A stretch of 64,000 nt of DNA from JADJYF01 sp050186725. Its GTDB lineage: Bacteria; Pseudomonadota; Gammaproteobacteria; Ga0077536. Within the stretch, counting starts at the first letter, position 1. Every line of letters begins with the position of its first letter. The DNA lies in NCBI GenBank assembly GCA_050186725.1, contig JBFWYG010000007.1:62001-126000 (forward strand), in the 5' to 3' direction. The position numbers and the translations under genes are program-made. Below, piece by piece: positions 51,593 through 60,154 of the stretch. The notes beneath the pieces are model-generated. The model made no database searches. It had not been told where the DNA came from and saw only the letters and a list, made by a program, of their open reading frames with translations.

Positions 51593-52738
51593 GTGACGTT
51601 GCGGATTTCGAGCGTACGCGCCTTTCCCATCTCCTTCGCCGTGCCGCCCGCCCAGCAGGTGAGCTTGGGGATCGGTCGCACCGTGAAACGCGACGCGGTG
51701 CTGGTGCGGGTCGCGACCGACAGTGGAGACTGCGGCTGGGGAGAAGCCCACGCCGCGCGCGCGCCGACCGCCATCGCCGAACTCGTCAACACCACGCTCG
51801 CCGACCTGGTCACCGGGCTCGACGCCACCGACATCGACGCGGTATGGGCGCGCGTCTACCGCATGCAGCTGGCCAGCCACGGGGCTGGGGCGGCCGCGGT
51901 CATCGGCCTCTCGGGCATCGATCTCGCGCTCTGGGACCTGAAGGCACGCAGCGCCGGAGAGCCGCTGTGGCGCCTGCTCGGCGGCCGCCCGCGCGACATA
52001 CCGGCCTACGCGGGCGGCATCAGCCTCGGCTTTCAGGCGCCGGACGCGCTGGCGGAGGAGGCCGCCGGTTTCGTCGCGCTCGGTTATCGCGCGCTCAAGC
52101 TGCGCGTCGGTGACGGCGTGGCGAACGATCGCGCGCGCATCGAAGCCGTGCGTGCGCGCCTCGGCGACCAAGTGGAGATACTGGTCGACGCCAACACCGC
52201 CTACACCCTGGCCGACGTCGAGGCCATGGCGCCGGTGCTCGACGCCTGTCGCGTCGGCTGGCTGGAAGAGCCGTTCCCCGCGCATGCGTGGCGCGACTAC
52301 CAGGCCGCCGTGAGCCTCACCTCGGTGCCGCTCGCGGCGGGCGAGAATCACTACACGCGCTTCGACTTCGAACGGGTGCTGAGCGACGGCGCGATCCGCG
52401 TATGGCAGCCGGATCTCTCCAAGACCGGGGGACTGACCGAGGCGCTGCGCATCGCGCGCCTCGCGGCGAGCGCCGGCATCGTCATCCATCCCCACACCTC
52501 GGTCACCGGGTTCAACATGGCGGCGAGCCTGCATTTCCTGTCGTGCATCGACAATGGCGGGTATTACGAGGCCGACGTCACTGCCTACAACCCGTTTCGC
52601 GATCGCCTGACCCGCGGCCTTGGTACGCTGGACGCGCGCGGCGCGATGCGGGCGCCGGACGGCGTGGGCCTCGGCATCGAACTGGACATGGCGCTGCTGG
52701 CCGCCAGCCAGGCCATCGCCGGTCCGGGTTATGTATGA
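51593..52738 (+). CDS. Mandelate racemase/muconate lactonising enzyme (enolase superfamily)
   Basis: This 381-residue enzyme has the enolase-superfamily barrel: Lys169 with Arg171 at the end of strand 2, metal ligands Asp199 (LVDANTAY), Glu225 (WLEEPF) and Glu251 (AAGENHY), Lys277 (PDLSKTGG), and His299/His301 (IHPHTS). The site suits abstraction of a proton alpha to a carboxylate followed by racemisation or dehydration. The start is a GTG at 51593, 4 bp after the dioxygenase stop, so the two form a unit. Substrate unknown; it could be a dehydratase or lactonising enzyme. Confidence 0.9.
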   Translation: MTLRISSVRAFPISFAVPPAQQVSLGIGRTVKRDAVLVRVATDSGDCGWGEAHAARAPTAIAELVNTTLADLVTGLDATDIDAVWARVYRMQLASHGAGAAAVIGLSGIDLALWDLKARSAGEPLWRLLGGRPRDIPAYAGGISLGFQAPDALAEEAAGFVALGYRALKLRVGDGVANDRARIEAVRARLGDQVEILVDANTAYTLADVEAMAPVLDACRVGWLEEPFPAHAWRDYQAAVSLTSVPLAAGENHYTRFDFERVLSDGAIRVWQPDLSKTGGLTEALRIARLAASAGIVIHPHTSVTGFNMAASLHFLSCIDNGGYYEADVTAYNPFRDRLTRGLGTLDARGAMRAPDGVGLGIELDMALLAASQAIAGPGYV

Positions 52739-52760
52739 CCCCTGACCGCCTCTTCCACGC

Positions 52761-53852
52761 ATGATCCACATCCTCATCGGCACGCGCGCGCAGCTCATCA
52801 AGATGGCGCCGGTCCTGCTGGCCTTCGAGCGCACCGCCACGCCCTATAGCCTGGTCATGAGCGGTCAGCACCGCGTAACCATGGCGGCGCTGCTCGGCGA
52901 ATTCGGCGTGCGCACGCCGCCGGTGATGCTGTACGAAGGCGAGGAGATCACCGGCATCGCGCAGATGGCGCGCTGGTTTCCGCGCGTGCTGTGGCGCGCC
53001 TGGCGCGATCGCGCGCGCCTGTTTCCGCGCGGCGTGAAGGACTGCATGGTGGTGCACGGCGACACGATCTCGACCCTGCTCGGCGCGCTGCTCGGCCGCC
53101 TGCTGCGCATGCAGGTTGTGCACGTCGAGTCCGGCCTCACCTCTGGCCGCTGGCGCGAACCCTTTCCCGAGGAGCTGACCCGGCGCCTGGTGTTTCGTCT
53201 GTGCGACATCGCCTTCTGTCCGGACGCCTGGTCGACCAAGCACATGCGCGGCCGTGCCGCCGAAGTGGTGGACACCGGCGGCAACACCATCTTCGACGCG
53301 GTGGAGGAGGCGCGCGCGCGCTTCGCCGAGGTGGCGCTGGAATTGCCGCCCGCGCCCTACGCGGTGGTCTCGCTGCATCGCTTCGAGAACATCTTCGAGG
53401 CCGAGCGCTTCGAGTTCATCGTCTCCACGCTGGAGCGCATGGCGGAGCGTCTGCCGCTGGTGTTCGTGCTGCACCCGGCCACGCGCAAGCAGGCGGAGAA
53501 GTTCGGGCTGCTGGCGCGACTGGAGAATCATCCGCGCATCCGCCTCGAGGCGCGCATGACCTACGTGCCGTTCCTCAAGCTCCTGTGCGGCGCGCGCTTC
53601 GTGGTAAGCGACGGTGGCAGCAACCAGGAGGAGCTCGCGTGGCTCGGCATCCCTACCCTGCTGATGCGCGACGCCACCGAGAGGCGCGATGGCCTGGAGG
53701 AGGGGGTCGTGCTGAGTCACTACGACCCGGCCGTCATCGAGCGCTTCGTCACCCAGGCCCTGGAGGGCGCGCCCATGCGCCCCACGCGGCGCGCCCAGGG
53801 TCGTCCGGCGCTGCTGATAGCCGCGCGGCTGGCGGCGAAGTTCAGCGCCTGA
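52761..53852 (+). CDS. UDP-N-acetylglucosamine 2-epimerase-like (WecB family)
   Basis: This 363-residue protein has the epimerase pattern: HILIGTRAQLIKMAPV at the N-terminus, VHGDTISTLLG, VHVESGL (catalytic Glu region), PFPEELTRRL, SLHRFEN (HR-EN motif), and the nucleotide-binding VSDGGSNQEELAWLGIP with LMRDATERRDGLEEG. WecB makes UDP-ManNAc for surface polysaccharides. No other polysaccharide gene is in the window, and it sits 22 bp after an enolase-superfamily gene, which is an unusual place. Substrate and role are not certain. Confidence 0.85.
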   Translation: MIHILIGTRAQLIKMAPVLLAFERTATPYSLVMSGQHRVTMAALLGEFGVRTPPVMLYEGEEITGIAQMARWFPRVLWRAWRDRARLFPRGVKDCMVVHGDTISTLLGALLGRLLRMQVVHVESGLTSGRWREPFPEELTRRLVFRLCDIAFCPDAWSTKHMRGRAAEVVDTGGNTIFDAVEEARARFAEVALELPPAPYAVVSLHRFENIFEAERFEFIVSTLERMAERLPLVFVLHPATRKQAEKFGLLARLENHPRIRLEARMTYVPFLKLLCGARFVVSDGGSNQEELAWLGIPTLLMRDATERRDGLEEGVVLSHYDPAVIERFVTQALEGAPMRPTRRAQGRPALLIAARLAAKFSA

Positions 53853-53861
53853 GCACAGCGC

Positions 53862-54665
53862 TCAGCGGCCCTTGAACTCAGGCGCGCGCTTGTCGAAGAA
53901 GGCGTTCAGCGCCTCCATGTGATCCTCGGTCTGGTGCAGGGTGACCTGCAGAGCGGCCGACATCTCCATGATGGTGTTGAACGGCGCCTGCGAACCTTCG
54001 CGCATCAGCTTCTTGGTCATGCGCAGCGCCTGCGGCGGCTGGCCGCAGATGCTCTTGGCGAGCGCCTCGCAGCGGGCCATCAGGCTCATGTCCGGCACCA
54101 CTTCCGACACCAGTCCCCATGTGCAGGCCGTGTCGGCATCGATGAGCTCGCCGGTGAAGAAGAGCTGCGCGGCGCGCGACCAGCCGATGTGGCGCGGCAG
54201 CAGCCAGGCGCCACCGTCTCCCGGCAGCAGGCCCATCTTCAAGAAGGTCGCGCCGAAGCGCGCCGAACTGGCCGCGATGCGGATGTCGCACAGCGACGCG
54301 ACATCGTTGCCGAGCCCGATGGCCGCGCCGTTGATGGCGCCGATCATCGGTACTTCGATGTCCCACAGCGCGTGGATGATGCCGTGGATGGAATGGCGGT
54401 AGTGATCGCGCAACTCGGCCGGCGAGCCGCCGAAGTTGCCGGTCTTGTCGCGCATCGCCTTGAGATCGCCGCCGGCGGAGAAGGCCGGACCGGCGCCGGT
54501 CATGATCACGCAGCGCAGTTCTTGGTTGGCGTTGATCGCGTCGGCCGCGGCGCGAAAGCGCGCGCCGTCGCCCGGCACGCCGAGCGGATTGCGGGTCTCG
54601 GGACGGTTCAAGGTCAGACGGGCGACGGGCCCGTCCATGGTGAGCAGCAGGTCGTTGTCCAGCAT
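53862..54665 (-). CDS. Crotonase-fold protein with altered catalytic residues
   Basis: This 267-residue protein aligns with enoyl-CoA hydratases (LTLNRPETRNPLG, AFSAGGDLKAM, CDIRIAASSARFG, MGLLPGDGGAWLLPR). The two glutamates needed for hydration in the classical enzyme are Asp121 (IGLGNDV) and Phe141 here; Asp150 in PGDGG may serve instead. It is probably an isomerase, decarboxylase or other crotonase-type enzyme. It is the last gene of a long operon; its ATG lies 10 bp after the upstream stop. It shares the operon with two acyl-CoA dehydrogenases and a kinase. Confidence 0.85.
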   Translation of the reverse strand: MLDNDLLLTMDGPVARLTLNRPETRNPLGVPGDGARFRAAADAINANQELRCVIMTGAGPAFSAGGDLKAMRDKTGNFGGSPAELRDHYRHSIHGIIHALWDIEVPMIGAINGAAIGLGNDVASLCDIRIAASSARFGATFLKMGLLPGDGGAWLLPRHIGWSRAAQLFFTGELIDADTACTWGLVSEVVPDMSLMARCEALAKSICGQPPQALRMTKKLMREGSQAPFNTIMEMSAALQVTLHQTEDHMEALNAFFDKRAPEFKGR

Positions 54666-54675
54666 GGCGCGGTCC

Positions 54676-55728
54676 TCAGGCGGTGATCGCCGGCCAGATG
54701 CCATCGCCGCCGACCTCGGCCGCGATGCGACCGAGATACTCGCCCCATTCGCCGGCGCCGCCGAACTCGGCGCGCCAGGCCCACAGGCGGCGGGTCAGGA
54801 AATGCAGGCCGTACTCGTAGGTGAAGCCGATCGCGCCGTGGCACTGGTGGGAGAGGCGGGTGAGCTTCTCCACCGCCTCGCTGGCGCGACACTTGGCCGC
54901 CGCGATCTCGAAGCGCGCATTGCGTCCGCTGGCCGCCATGCCGCGCTGGTCGAGCCCGGCGCAGGCCGCCATCGTGATGGCGTCCACCGAGGCCACCAGC
55001 CCGGCGAGATCGGCGAGGTAGTGCTGGATGGCCTGGAAGCCGGACAAGGGCTTGCCGAACTGCGAGCGTTCGCTCGAGTACTTGAGCGCGAGATCGAGCG
55101 CGGCCGCGCCGGCGCCCGCGATCTGCGCGCTGCGCGCGAGCGCGCCCAGCCAGCGCACGCTGTCGGCGGGCTGCGGCAGGGCGTGGCGCGCGATGAACGC
55201 CGCGGTGCCGGACAGGCTGTCGCGCGGATCGCGGCCGATGTTGTCTTCGCTGGTGATGGTGAGCCCCTTGGGTGAGGCCACCAGCAGCTCGGCGCCGGCG
55301 CTGGCCTCGGCCACGCCGACCAGGTAGTCGGCATTCCGGCCCCAGGGCGTGCGGACGTTGTCGAGGCGCAGGCCGGCCGAGGTGACCTGTGCCGCGCCCA
55401 GGGTGCCAGGCAGCAGGCCCGGGATACCTTCCGGCAATTCCACGCCGGCCTGGCCGGCCAGCCATTCGGCGATTGCCGCCTCGACCACCGGCAGCGGCAC
55501 GGCGTGGCGTCCCGCCGCGCGCAGCACGGGGTAGGCGTCGTACCAGCCCACGCCCATGCCGCCGGCTGCTTCGCTCGCCAGCACCCTGGTAATGCCTTGC
55601 TCCACCGCCTCCTGCCACAGCGCGGTGGGGAAGCCCTGTTCCTCGATGGCCGTCAGTTGGTCCCAGCCCAGCCGGTCGCCGAACAGGCGATTGACCGAGT
55701 CTTCCAGCATCTGTTGTGTTTCGTTCAT
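54676..55728 (-). CDS. Acyl-CoA dehydrogenase, probable subunit of a two-gene pair (350 aa)
   Basis: This 350-residue acyl-CoA-dehydrogenase-family protein is shorter than usual. It retains the C-terminal domain (SSERSQFGKPLSGFQAIQH, HQCHGAIGFTYEYGLHFLTRRLWAW) but has a reduced beta domain without a clear TEP-type motif. It is encoded in ATGA overlap with the 388-residue dehydrogenase just upstream. Adjacent unequal pairs such as ChsE1-ChsE2 or FadE pairs form alpha2beta2 enzymes in steroid side-chain degradation, so a heteromer is likely. Family assignment is firm; partner binding is inference. Confidence 0.88.
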   Translation of the reverse strand: MNETQQMLEDSVNRLFGDRLGWDQLTAIEEQGFPTALWQEAVEQGITRVLASEAAGGMGVGWYDAYPVLRAAGRHAVPLPVVEAAIAEWLAGQAGVELPEGIPGLLPGTLGAAQVTSAGLRLDNVRTPWGRNADYLVGVAEASAGAELLVASPKGLTITSEDNIGRDPRDSLSGTAAFIARHALPQPADSVRWLGALARSAQIAGAGAAALDLALKYSSERSQFGKPLSGFQAIQHYLADLAGLVASVDAITMAACAGLDQRGMAASGRNARFEIAAAKCRASEAVEKLTRLSHQCHGAIGFTYEYGLHFLTRRLWAWRAEFGGAGEWGEYLGRIAAEVGGDGIWPAITA

Positions 55729-56891
55729 CGCACACCCAGCCCTTTCGCAATGATGCCGCGCATGATTTCCGGCGTGCCGCCACGCAGGGAGAAGGACGGC
55801 GCGACCTGTACCAGCGAGCCCAGCACCTGCTGGTACTCGGTGCCGAAGCCTTCCAGTGTCGGCTCGAGCTCGCACAGTTCCTGCGCGAGACCCGGCAGGG
55901 CCTGCTCCCACTGGCAGCCGAGGTCCTTGACCACCGACGCCTCGAGCGCCGGGTCCTGCCCGGCGTTCAGCTTGGCCGCGATACTGAGCGACATGGTGCG
56001 GAGCGTCGCGGCCCAGGCGACCTGGGTGCCGATGCGCGCGAGCGTGGCCGGCGAGGCGCGGTCGCGCACCTGGTCGATGAGCTTGCGCAGCAGGAAGAAG
56101 CAGGAGAGATAGCGCTCCGGTCCGCTGCGTTCGAAGGCCAGCTCTTCGGTCACCTGGCGCCATCCCTGTCCCTCGGTGCCGATCAGCGCGTCGGGCGGCA
56201 GCTCGGCGTCGACGAAGGCCACTTCGTTGAAGTTGCGCCCGCCCTGCAGGTTCTTGATCGGGCGCGGCGTGATGCCCTGGGTCTTGGAGAGGTCGATCAG
56301 GAACTGCGAGAGGCCGGCGTGCTTCTTGTTCGGGTCGGGATCGGTGCGGAACAGCGCGATCATGTAGTTCGCGCGATGCGCGTTGCTGGTCCAGATCTTG
56401 GTGCCGTTCACGCGCCAGCCATTCGCCGTACGCTCGGCGCGGGTACGCAGCGAGGCGAGATCGGAGCCGGAGTTAGGCTCGCTCATGCCGATGGCGAAGC
56501 AGGCCTTCCCGGCCGCGATCTTCGGCAGGATCTCGCGCTTCTGCGCCTCGTTGCCGTAGCGCAGCAGAAGCGGGCCGCTCTGCCTGTCCGCCACCCAGTG
56601 GAAGCCGGTGGGCGCGCCCGCGACCAGGCATTCCTCGACCACCACGTAGCGCTCGAACGCGCTGCGGCCGTGGCCGCCGTATTCCTTGGGCAGCGTCATG
56701 CCGAGCCAGCCGCGGGCGCCGAGCTTGGCGGAGAACTCCGCGTCGTAGGCTTCCCAGCTGTGGCTGCGGGTCACCACCGGCACGTCGGCCAGGGCGTCCT
56801 TCAGGAAGGCGCGCACTTCGGCGCGCAGCGTTTCGAGGTGCGCCGGCAGCGGGCTCGGCTCGAAGCGCAATTTATCGGCTACTGATGTCAT
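55725..56891 (-). CDS. Acyl-CoA dehydrogenase, full-length partner (388 aa)
   Basis: This 388-residue flavoprotein has the standard acyl-CoA-dehydrogenase layout: helical N-terminus, LPKEYGGHGRSAFERY near residue 68, CFAIGMSEPNSGSDLASL (flavin-binding) near 130, KIWTSNAHRANYM and the C-terminal PSFSLRGGTPEIMRG. It acts on an acyl-CoA whose identity is unknown. It overlaps the smaller dehydrogenase downstream by 4 bp and lies 54 bp from the kinase gene. That kinase-dehydrogenase order is a hallmark of phosphorylated hydroxyacyl-CoA elimination systems. Confidence 0.92.
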   Translation of the reverse strand: MTSVADKLRFEPSPLPAHLETLRAEVRAFLKDALADVPVVTRSHSWEAYDAEFSAKLGARGWLGMTLPKEYGGHGRSAFERYVVVEECLVAGAPTGFHWVADRQSGPLLLRYGNEAQKREILPKIAAGKACFAIGMSEPNSGSDLASLRTRAERTANGWRVNGTKIWTSNAHRANYMIALFRTDPDPNKKHAGLSQFLIDLSKTQGITPRPIKNLQGGRNFNEVAFVDAELPPDALIGTEGQGWRQVTEELAFERSGPERYLSCFFLLRKLIDQVRDRASPATLARIGTQVAWAATLRTMSLSIAAKLNAGQDPALEASVVKDLGCQWEQALPGLAQELCELEPTLEGFGTEYQQVLGSLVQVAPSFSLRGGTPEIMRGIIAKGLGVR

Positions 56892-56905
56892 GTGATCACC
56901 CTGGG

Positions 56906-56941
56906 GTGGTGGATGCCGTGGTGGATACCGTGGTGGACCGG
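56906..56941. repeat. Three tandem 12-bp repeats (GTGGTGGATNCC)
   Basis: Three near-perfect direct copies at 56906-56917, 56918-56929 and 56930-56941 fill most of the 54-bp gap between the dehydrogenase start and the kinase stop. They may be slippage products and could affect spacing of the dehydrogenase ribosome-binding site. Nothing else is visible in the gap. Confidence 0.6.
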
Positions 56942-56945
56942 GCGC

Positions 56946-58016
56946 TCAGCCGCGCTTGCCCTGGGCGTATTCCCAGGCGCGCTCGGCGAACTGCTCGACG
57001 ATGTCGGTGGTGGTGGGCGCGTCGGAGCTCGAGGCGGTGCCGTCCTGCACGCGCTTGATGATGCCCTGGTAGATGGCGGCCAGTCGCCACGCGGTGTAGG
57101 CGTTGTAGAACTCCATGTGCTCGATGGTCTTGCGCCCGGTCAGCTCGCAGTAGCGAGCGATGTACTGCGCCTGGGTCGGGATGCCCATCGCGGCGAGATC
57201 CAGACCCTCGAGGCTGGATACGCGTTCGTCCACCGCCGGGATCACCCAGGGCGCCATGTGGTAGCTGAAGTCGCCGAGCGGATCGCCCAAGGTCGCGAGT
57301 TCCCAGTCGAGCACCGCGATCACGCGCTGCTCGGTCTTGTGGAACACCATGTTGTCCATGCGGTAGTCGCCGTGGATCACGCACACCGTGTCGGATGGCG
57401 GAATGTGCTTCGGCAGCCAGTCCATCAGCGCGTCCATCGCCGGGATCTTGTTGATCTCCGACGCGCGGTAGTTCTTGCTCCACACGTGCACCTGGCGCGC
57501 GATGTAGTCGTTCGGCTTGCCGAAGCCCTCGAGGCCGATGGCGCGGTAGTCCAGAGACTGCAGGTTGGCGAGCGTCGTCACCATCGCGTCGTAGATGCCG
57601 GAGCGCGCCGCCGGCGTCGAGTTCGGCAGGTGCAGGTCCCACTCGATGCGGCCGTCGATCATCTCCATGACGTAGAACATGGTGCCGATGATGCCGTCGT
57701 CCTCGCACAGCACGAAGGGACGCGGCACGGGAAAGCCCGCCTTGCACAGCGCGTCGGTGACCCTGAATTCGCGATCGACCTGGTGGGCCGAAGGCAGCAG
57801 GTGACCCGGCGGCTTGCGTCGCAGCACGTAGTTGCGGGTCGGGGTGATGAGCTGGTAGGTCGGATTGGACTGGCCGCCCTTGAACTCGCGCACGGTCAAG
57901 GGACCGGCGAAGCCCGCGACGTGCTCGGCCAGGTAGGCTTCGAGGCGCGCGACGGAAAACGCGAGGTGCGCCTGCACTTCCTTGGTTCCGGAAAACTTCT
58001 CCTGACGGGTACTCAT
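56946..58016 (-). CDS. Aminoglycoside-phosphotransferase-like (ACAD10/11, LvaA type) kinase
   Basis: This 356-residue protein has the APH/choline-kinase fold: a glycine-rich loop region FKGGQSNPTYQL, LRRKPPGHLLPSAHQVDREF, the catalytic loop HGDYRMDN (Asp217, Asn222), and the metal-binding LDWELATLGDP. The sequence style matches the kinase domains of ACAD10/11 and LvaA, which phosphorylate the 4-hydroxyl of hydroxyacyl-CoAs. It is encoded directly before two acyl-CoA dehydrogenases, as in those systems. It is not an antibiotic-resistance gene on this evidence. Substrate unknown. Confidence 0.85.
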   Translation of the reverse strand: MSTRQEKFSGTKEVQAHLAFSVARLEAYLAEHVAGFAGPLTVREFKGGQSNPTYQLITPTRNYVLRRKPPGHLLPSAHQVDREFRVTDALCKAGFPVPRPFVLCEDDGIIGTMFYVMEMIDGRIEWDLHLPNSTPAARSGIYDAMVTTLANLQSLDYRAIGLEGFGKPNDYIARQVHVWSKNYRASEINKIPAMDALMDWLPKHIPPSDTVCVIHGDYRMDNMVFHKTEQRVIAVLDWELATLGDPLGDFSYHMAPWVIPAVDERVSSLEGLDLAAMGIPTQAQYIARYCELTGRKTIEHMEFYNAYTAWRLAAIYQGIIKRVQDGTASSSDAPTTTDIVEQFAERAWEYAQGKRG

Positions 58017-58028
58017 GGGACTTCTCGT

Positions 58029-59243
58029 TTAGGGGCTGGCGACGATGCCCTGGTCATGCAGACGGCCGATGGCCGCGCTGTCGAGACCGAGGACGTCGGC
58101 AAGGATCTCGTCCGTGTGCTGGCCGACGCGCGGCGCGGGCCGCGGCGGCTGTCGTTCCATCTTGGAAAAGCTCATCGGTGTCCCGCACACAGGGTAACGG
58201 CCGATGCCGGGCTGTTCGATGGTGCTGAAGATCGGGTTGTCGGGCGAACAGTCGGGGTCCCGCGTCACCAGTTCCTCCATGGTCTGGTACTTGTCCCAGC
58301 AGATGCCGCACTCGTCGAACACCTTCTTCAGCCGCGTAAAGGGCTGGCTGGCGAACCACGGCTCGAGCAGCGCGCAGAGCTCGCGCCGCGCCTGGAAGCG
58401 GGACCCCTCCTGATCGAAGTCGAGACCCAGACGCGCGGCGAGCGCCGCCACCTCGGCACTGAGCCCGGTGGCGGCGAGCAGGCCCTGCCACTGCTTGGCG
58501 CTGACGGCGATGATCATCACGCGCTGCCCGTCGGACGAGACGAAGTCGCGCCCCAGGGCGCCGTACAGGTAGTTGCCGTTGCGACCGCGGGTCTCCTTGT
58601 TCACGTGCAGTTCGCCGACGAAGCCGAGATTGCCGACCGCCGCGAGCGCGACGTCGGCGAGCGCGAGCTTGATTTGCTGCCCTTCACCGGTCAGGCGACG
58701 ATGACGCTCGGCCGCCAGCAGGTCGATGGCGGCCAGGTACGCAGTGGCGATGTCCCAGGCCGGCAGCACGTGGTTCACCGGGCGCGGGTCTTCCTCGGGG
58801 CCGGTGAGATAGGGAAATCCGACCTTGGCGTTGACCGTGTAGTCGAGCGCGCTCGAGCCGTGCCTGTCGCCCACGATCTCGTGCTGGATCAGATCCGGGC
58901 GCCGAGCGGCCAGCGTCTCGTAGGCCAGCCAGCCGCGCGCCGGCAGGTTGGTGGAGAAGATGCCGCCGTTCTCGCCCGGCGCGCAGATGAGCTCGGTCAC
59001 CAGTTCGCGCCCGGCCGGCGAGCGGATGTCGACGGCGATGGAGCGCTTGCCCTTGTTCATCTCCGCCCAGTAGATGCTGACGTCGTCCTTGGTCACCGGC
59101 CAGCGGTGGTAGTCGATACCGCCGCCGAGCTGATCGAAACGGATCACGTCGGCGCCAAGCTGCGCGAGCGTCATGCCGCACATCGGCGCGGCGATGAAAG
59201 CCGAGCCTTCGACGATGCGCATGCCCTTCAGGATTGCCTGCAT
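58029..59243 (-). CDS. Class III CoA-transferase, 2-methylfumaryl-CoA isomerase-like (Mct)
   Basis: This 404-residue member of the CaiB/BaiF family matches Mct closely: GMRIVEGSAFIAAPM at the start, MNKGKRSIAVDIRSP, FSTNLPARGWL, YTVNAKVGFPYLTGP, the likely catalytic Asp164 in VLPAWDIATA, and WFASQPF. Mct moves CoA within one molecule, from C1 to C4 of mesaconyl-CoA. Other 3-hydroxypropionate-bicycle genes are missing, though an Mch-like hydratase is at 39.2 kb. It may act here on a related dicarboxylic or hydroxy acid. The start is the ATG at 59243. Confidence 0.8.
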   Translation of the reverse strand: MQAILKGMRIVEGSAFIAAPMCGMTLAQLGADVIRFDQLGGGIDYHRWPVTKDDVSIYWAEMNKGKRSIAVDIRSPAGRELVTELICAPGENGGIFSTNLPARGWLAYETLAARRPDLIQHEIVGDRHGSSALDYTVNAKVGFPYLTGPEEDPRPVNHVLPAWDIATAYLAAIDLLAAERHRRLTGEGQQIKLALADVALAAVGNLGFVGELHVNKETRGRNGNYLYGALGRDFVSSDGQRVMIIAVSAKQWQGLLAATGLSAEVAALAARLGLDFDQEGSRFQARRELCALLEPWFASQPFTRLKKVFDECGICWDKYQTMEELVTRDPDCSPDNPIFSTIEQPGIGRYPVCGTPMSFSKMERQPPRPAPRVGQHTDEILADVLGLDSAAIGRLHDQGIVASP

Positions 59244-59254
59244 GGAAGATCTCC

Positions 59255-60118
59255 TCAAGCCGGCGCGATGCGCGCGCTGCCGTTGTTCAGCACCACCACG
59301 CCGCGCTCGACCGACGAACTGCGGAAGTGCGCCATGCCGTCACCGTGCCAGATCTCGGTGCGCAGGGTCTCGCCGGGCAGGAAGGGCGCGGAGAAGCGCA
59401 CTTCGAGCGTCTTCATGCGCGACGCGTCGTAGTCGCAGCAGCTCTTCAATACCGCGTGCATGGCCACGCCGAGCGTGCAGCGGCCGTGCAGGATGGGGCG
59501 TTCGAAGCCGGCGCCGGTCGCGACCGCGGGATCGGCGTGCAGCGGGTTCATGTCGCCGCACAGGCGATAGAGCAGCGCGGCGTTGTAGGGCGTCGGCAGA
59601 TCGCACACCAGGTCCGGTGCGCGATCCGGGACCGCCGGGGGCGCCGGGCGCGGCGTGCTCTTGCCGCCGAAACCACCGTCGGCCCGCGCCAGCGTGTTGG
59701 AGCGCACCGTGGCGTAGAGCGTGGCACCATCGGCGCTGCGCAGCTCTTTCTTCAGGTACACGAAGCAGCCCTTGTCGGCGCCGCGATCGACCACGTCCTC
59801 GATCACGGTCTCACCGGTGACCGTGCCGGCGCCTGGCAGCGGCTGGTGGATCTCGAGGGACTCCTCCGCGTGCAGCACCTTCTGCCAGGTGAAGCCGTAC
59901 TTGGGATCGCGCATCCAGAAGCCTGGGTAGGCGATCACCAGTGCCAGGGTCGGCAGGGTCTGGAGCGCCGGCTCCTCGTAGACGTAGGGCAGTTGCTTCG
60001 GATCGGTGGCATCCGCGCCGACGCCGACCGCGAGCGCGTAGAGGATGCTGTCCTTGACGCCGTAGGTCTCGGTCTGGCGATTGATGACAGTGCCGATGAG
60101 CGCGCCGTGGTTGTTCAT
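59255..60118 (-). CDS. MaoC-family 2-enoyl-CoA hydratase (hydratase-2/MFE-2-like)
   Basis: This 287-residue double hot-dog protein resembles peroxisomal multifunctional-enzyme type 2 hydratases. The N-half has YGVKDSILYALAVGVGAD, and the C-half has the catalytic hydratase-2 signature: YRLCGDMNPLHADPAVATGAGF followed by PILHGRCTLG (Asp and His), split here for brevity. It makes (R)-3-hydroxyacyl-CoA from trans-2-enoyl-CoA. It lies between an Mct-like gene (11 bp) and a repeat pair, in one operon with an MFE-2-like SDR; together they form a split multifunctional enzyme. Confidence 0.85.
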   Translation of the reverse strand: MNNHGALIGTVINRQTETYGVKDSILYALAVGVGADATDPKQLPYVYEEPALQTLPTLALVIAYPGFWMRDPKYGFTWQKVLHAEESLEIHQPLPGAGTVTGETVIEDVVDRGADKGCFVYLKKELRSADGATLYATVRSNTLARADGGFGGKSTPRPAPPAVPDRAPDLVCDLPTPYNAALLYRLCGDMNPLHADPAVATGAGFERPILHGRCTLGVAMHAVLKSCCDYDASRMKTLEVRFSAPFLPGETLRTEIWHGDGMAHFRSSSVERGVVVLNNGSARIAPA

Positions 60119-60154
60119 GATTACCTCTCGAGATGGTGAATCGAGACTGTGCAT

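Noticed and set aside
56946..58016. Aminoglycoside resistance gene
   Set aside because: Although the fold is APH-like, sequence style and operon context fit acyl-CoA metabolism.
56892..59432. Long plus-strand frame opposite the kinase and Mct-like genes
   Set aside because: It spans two well-supported genes on the other strand and lacks family features.
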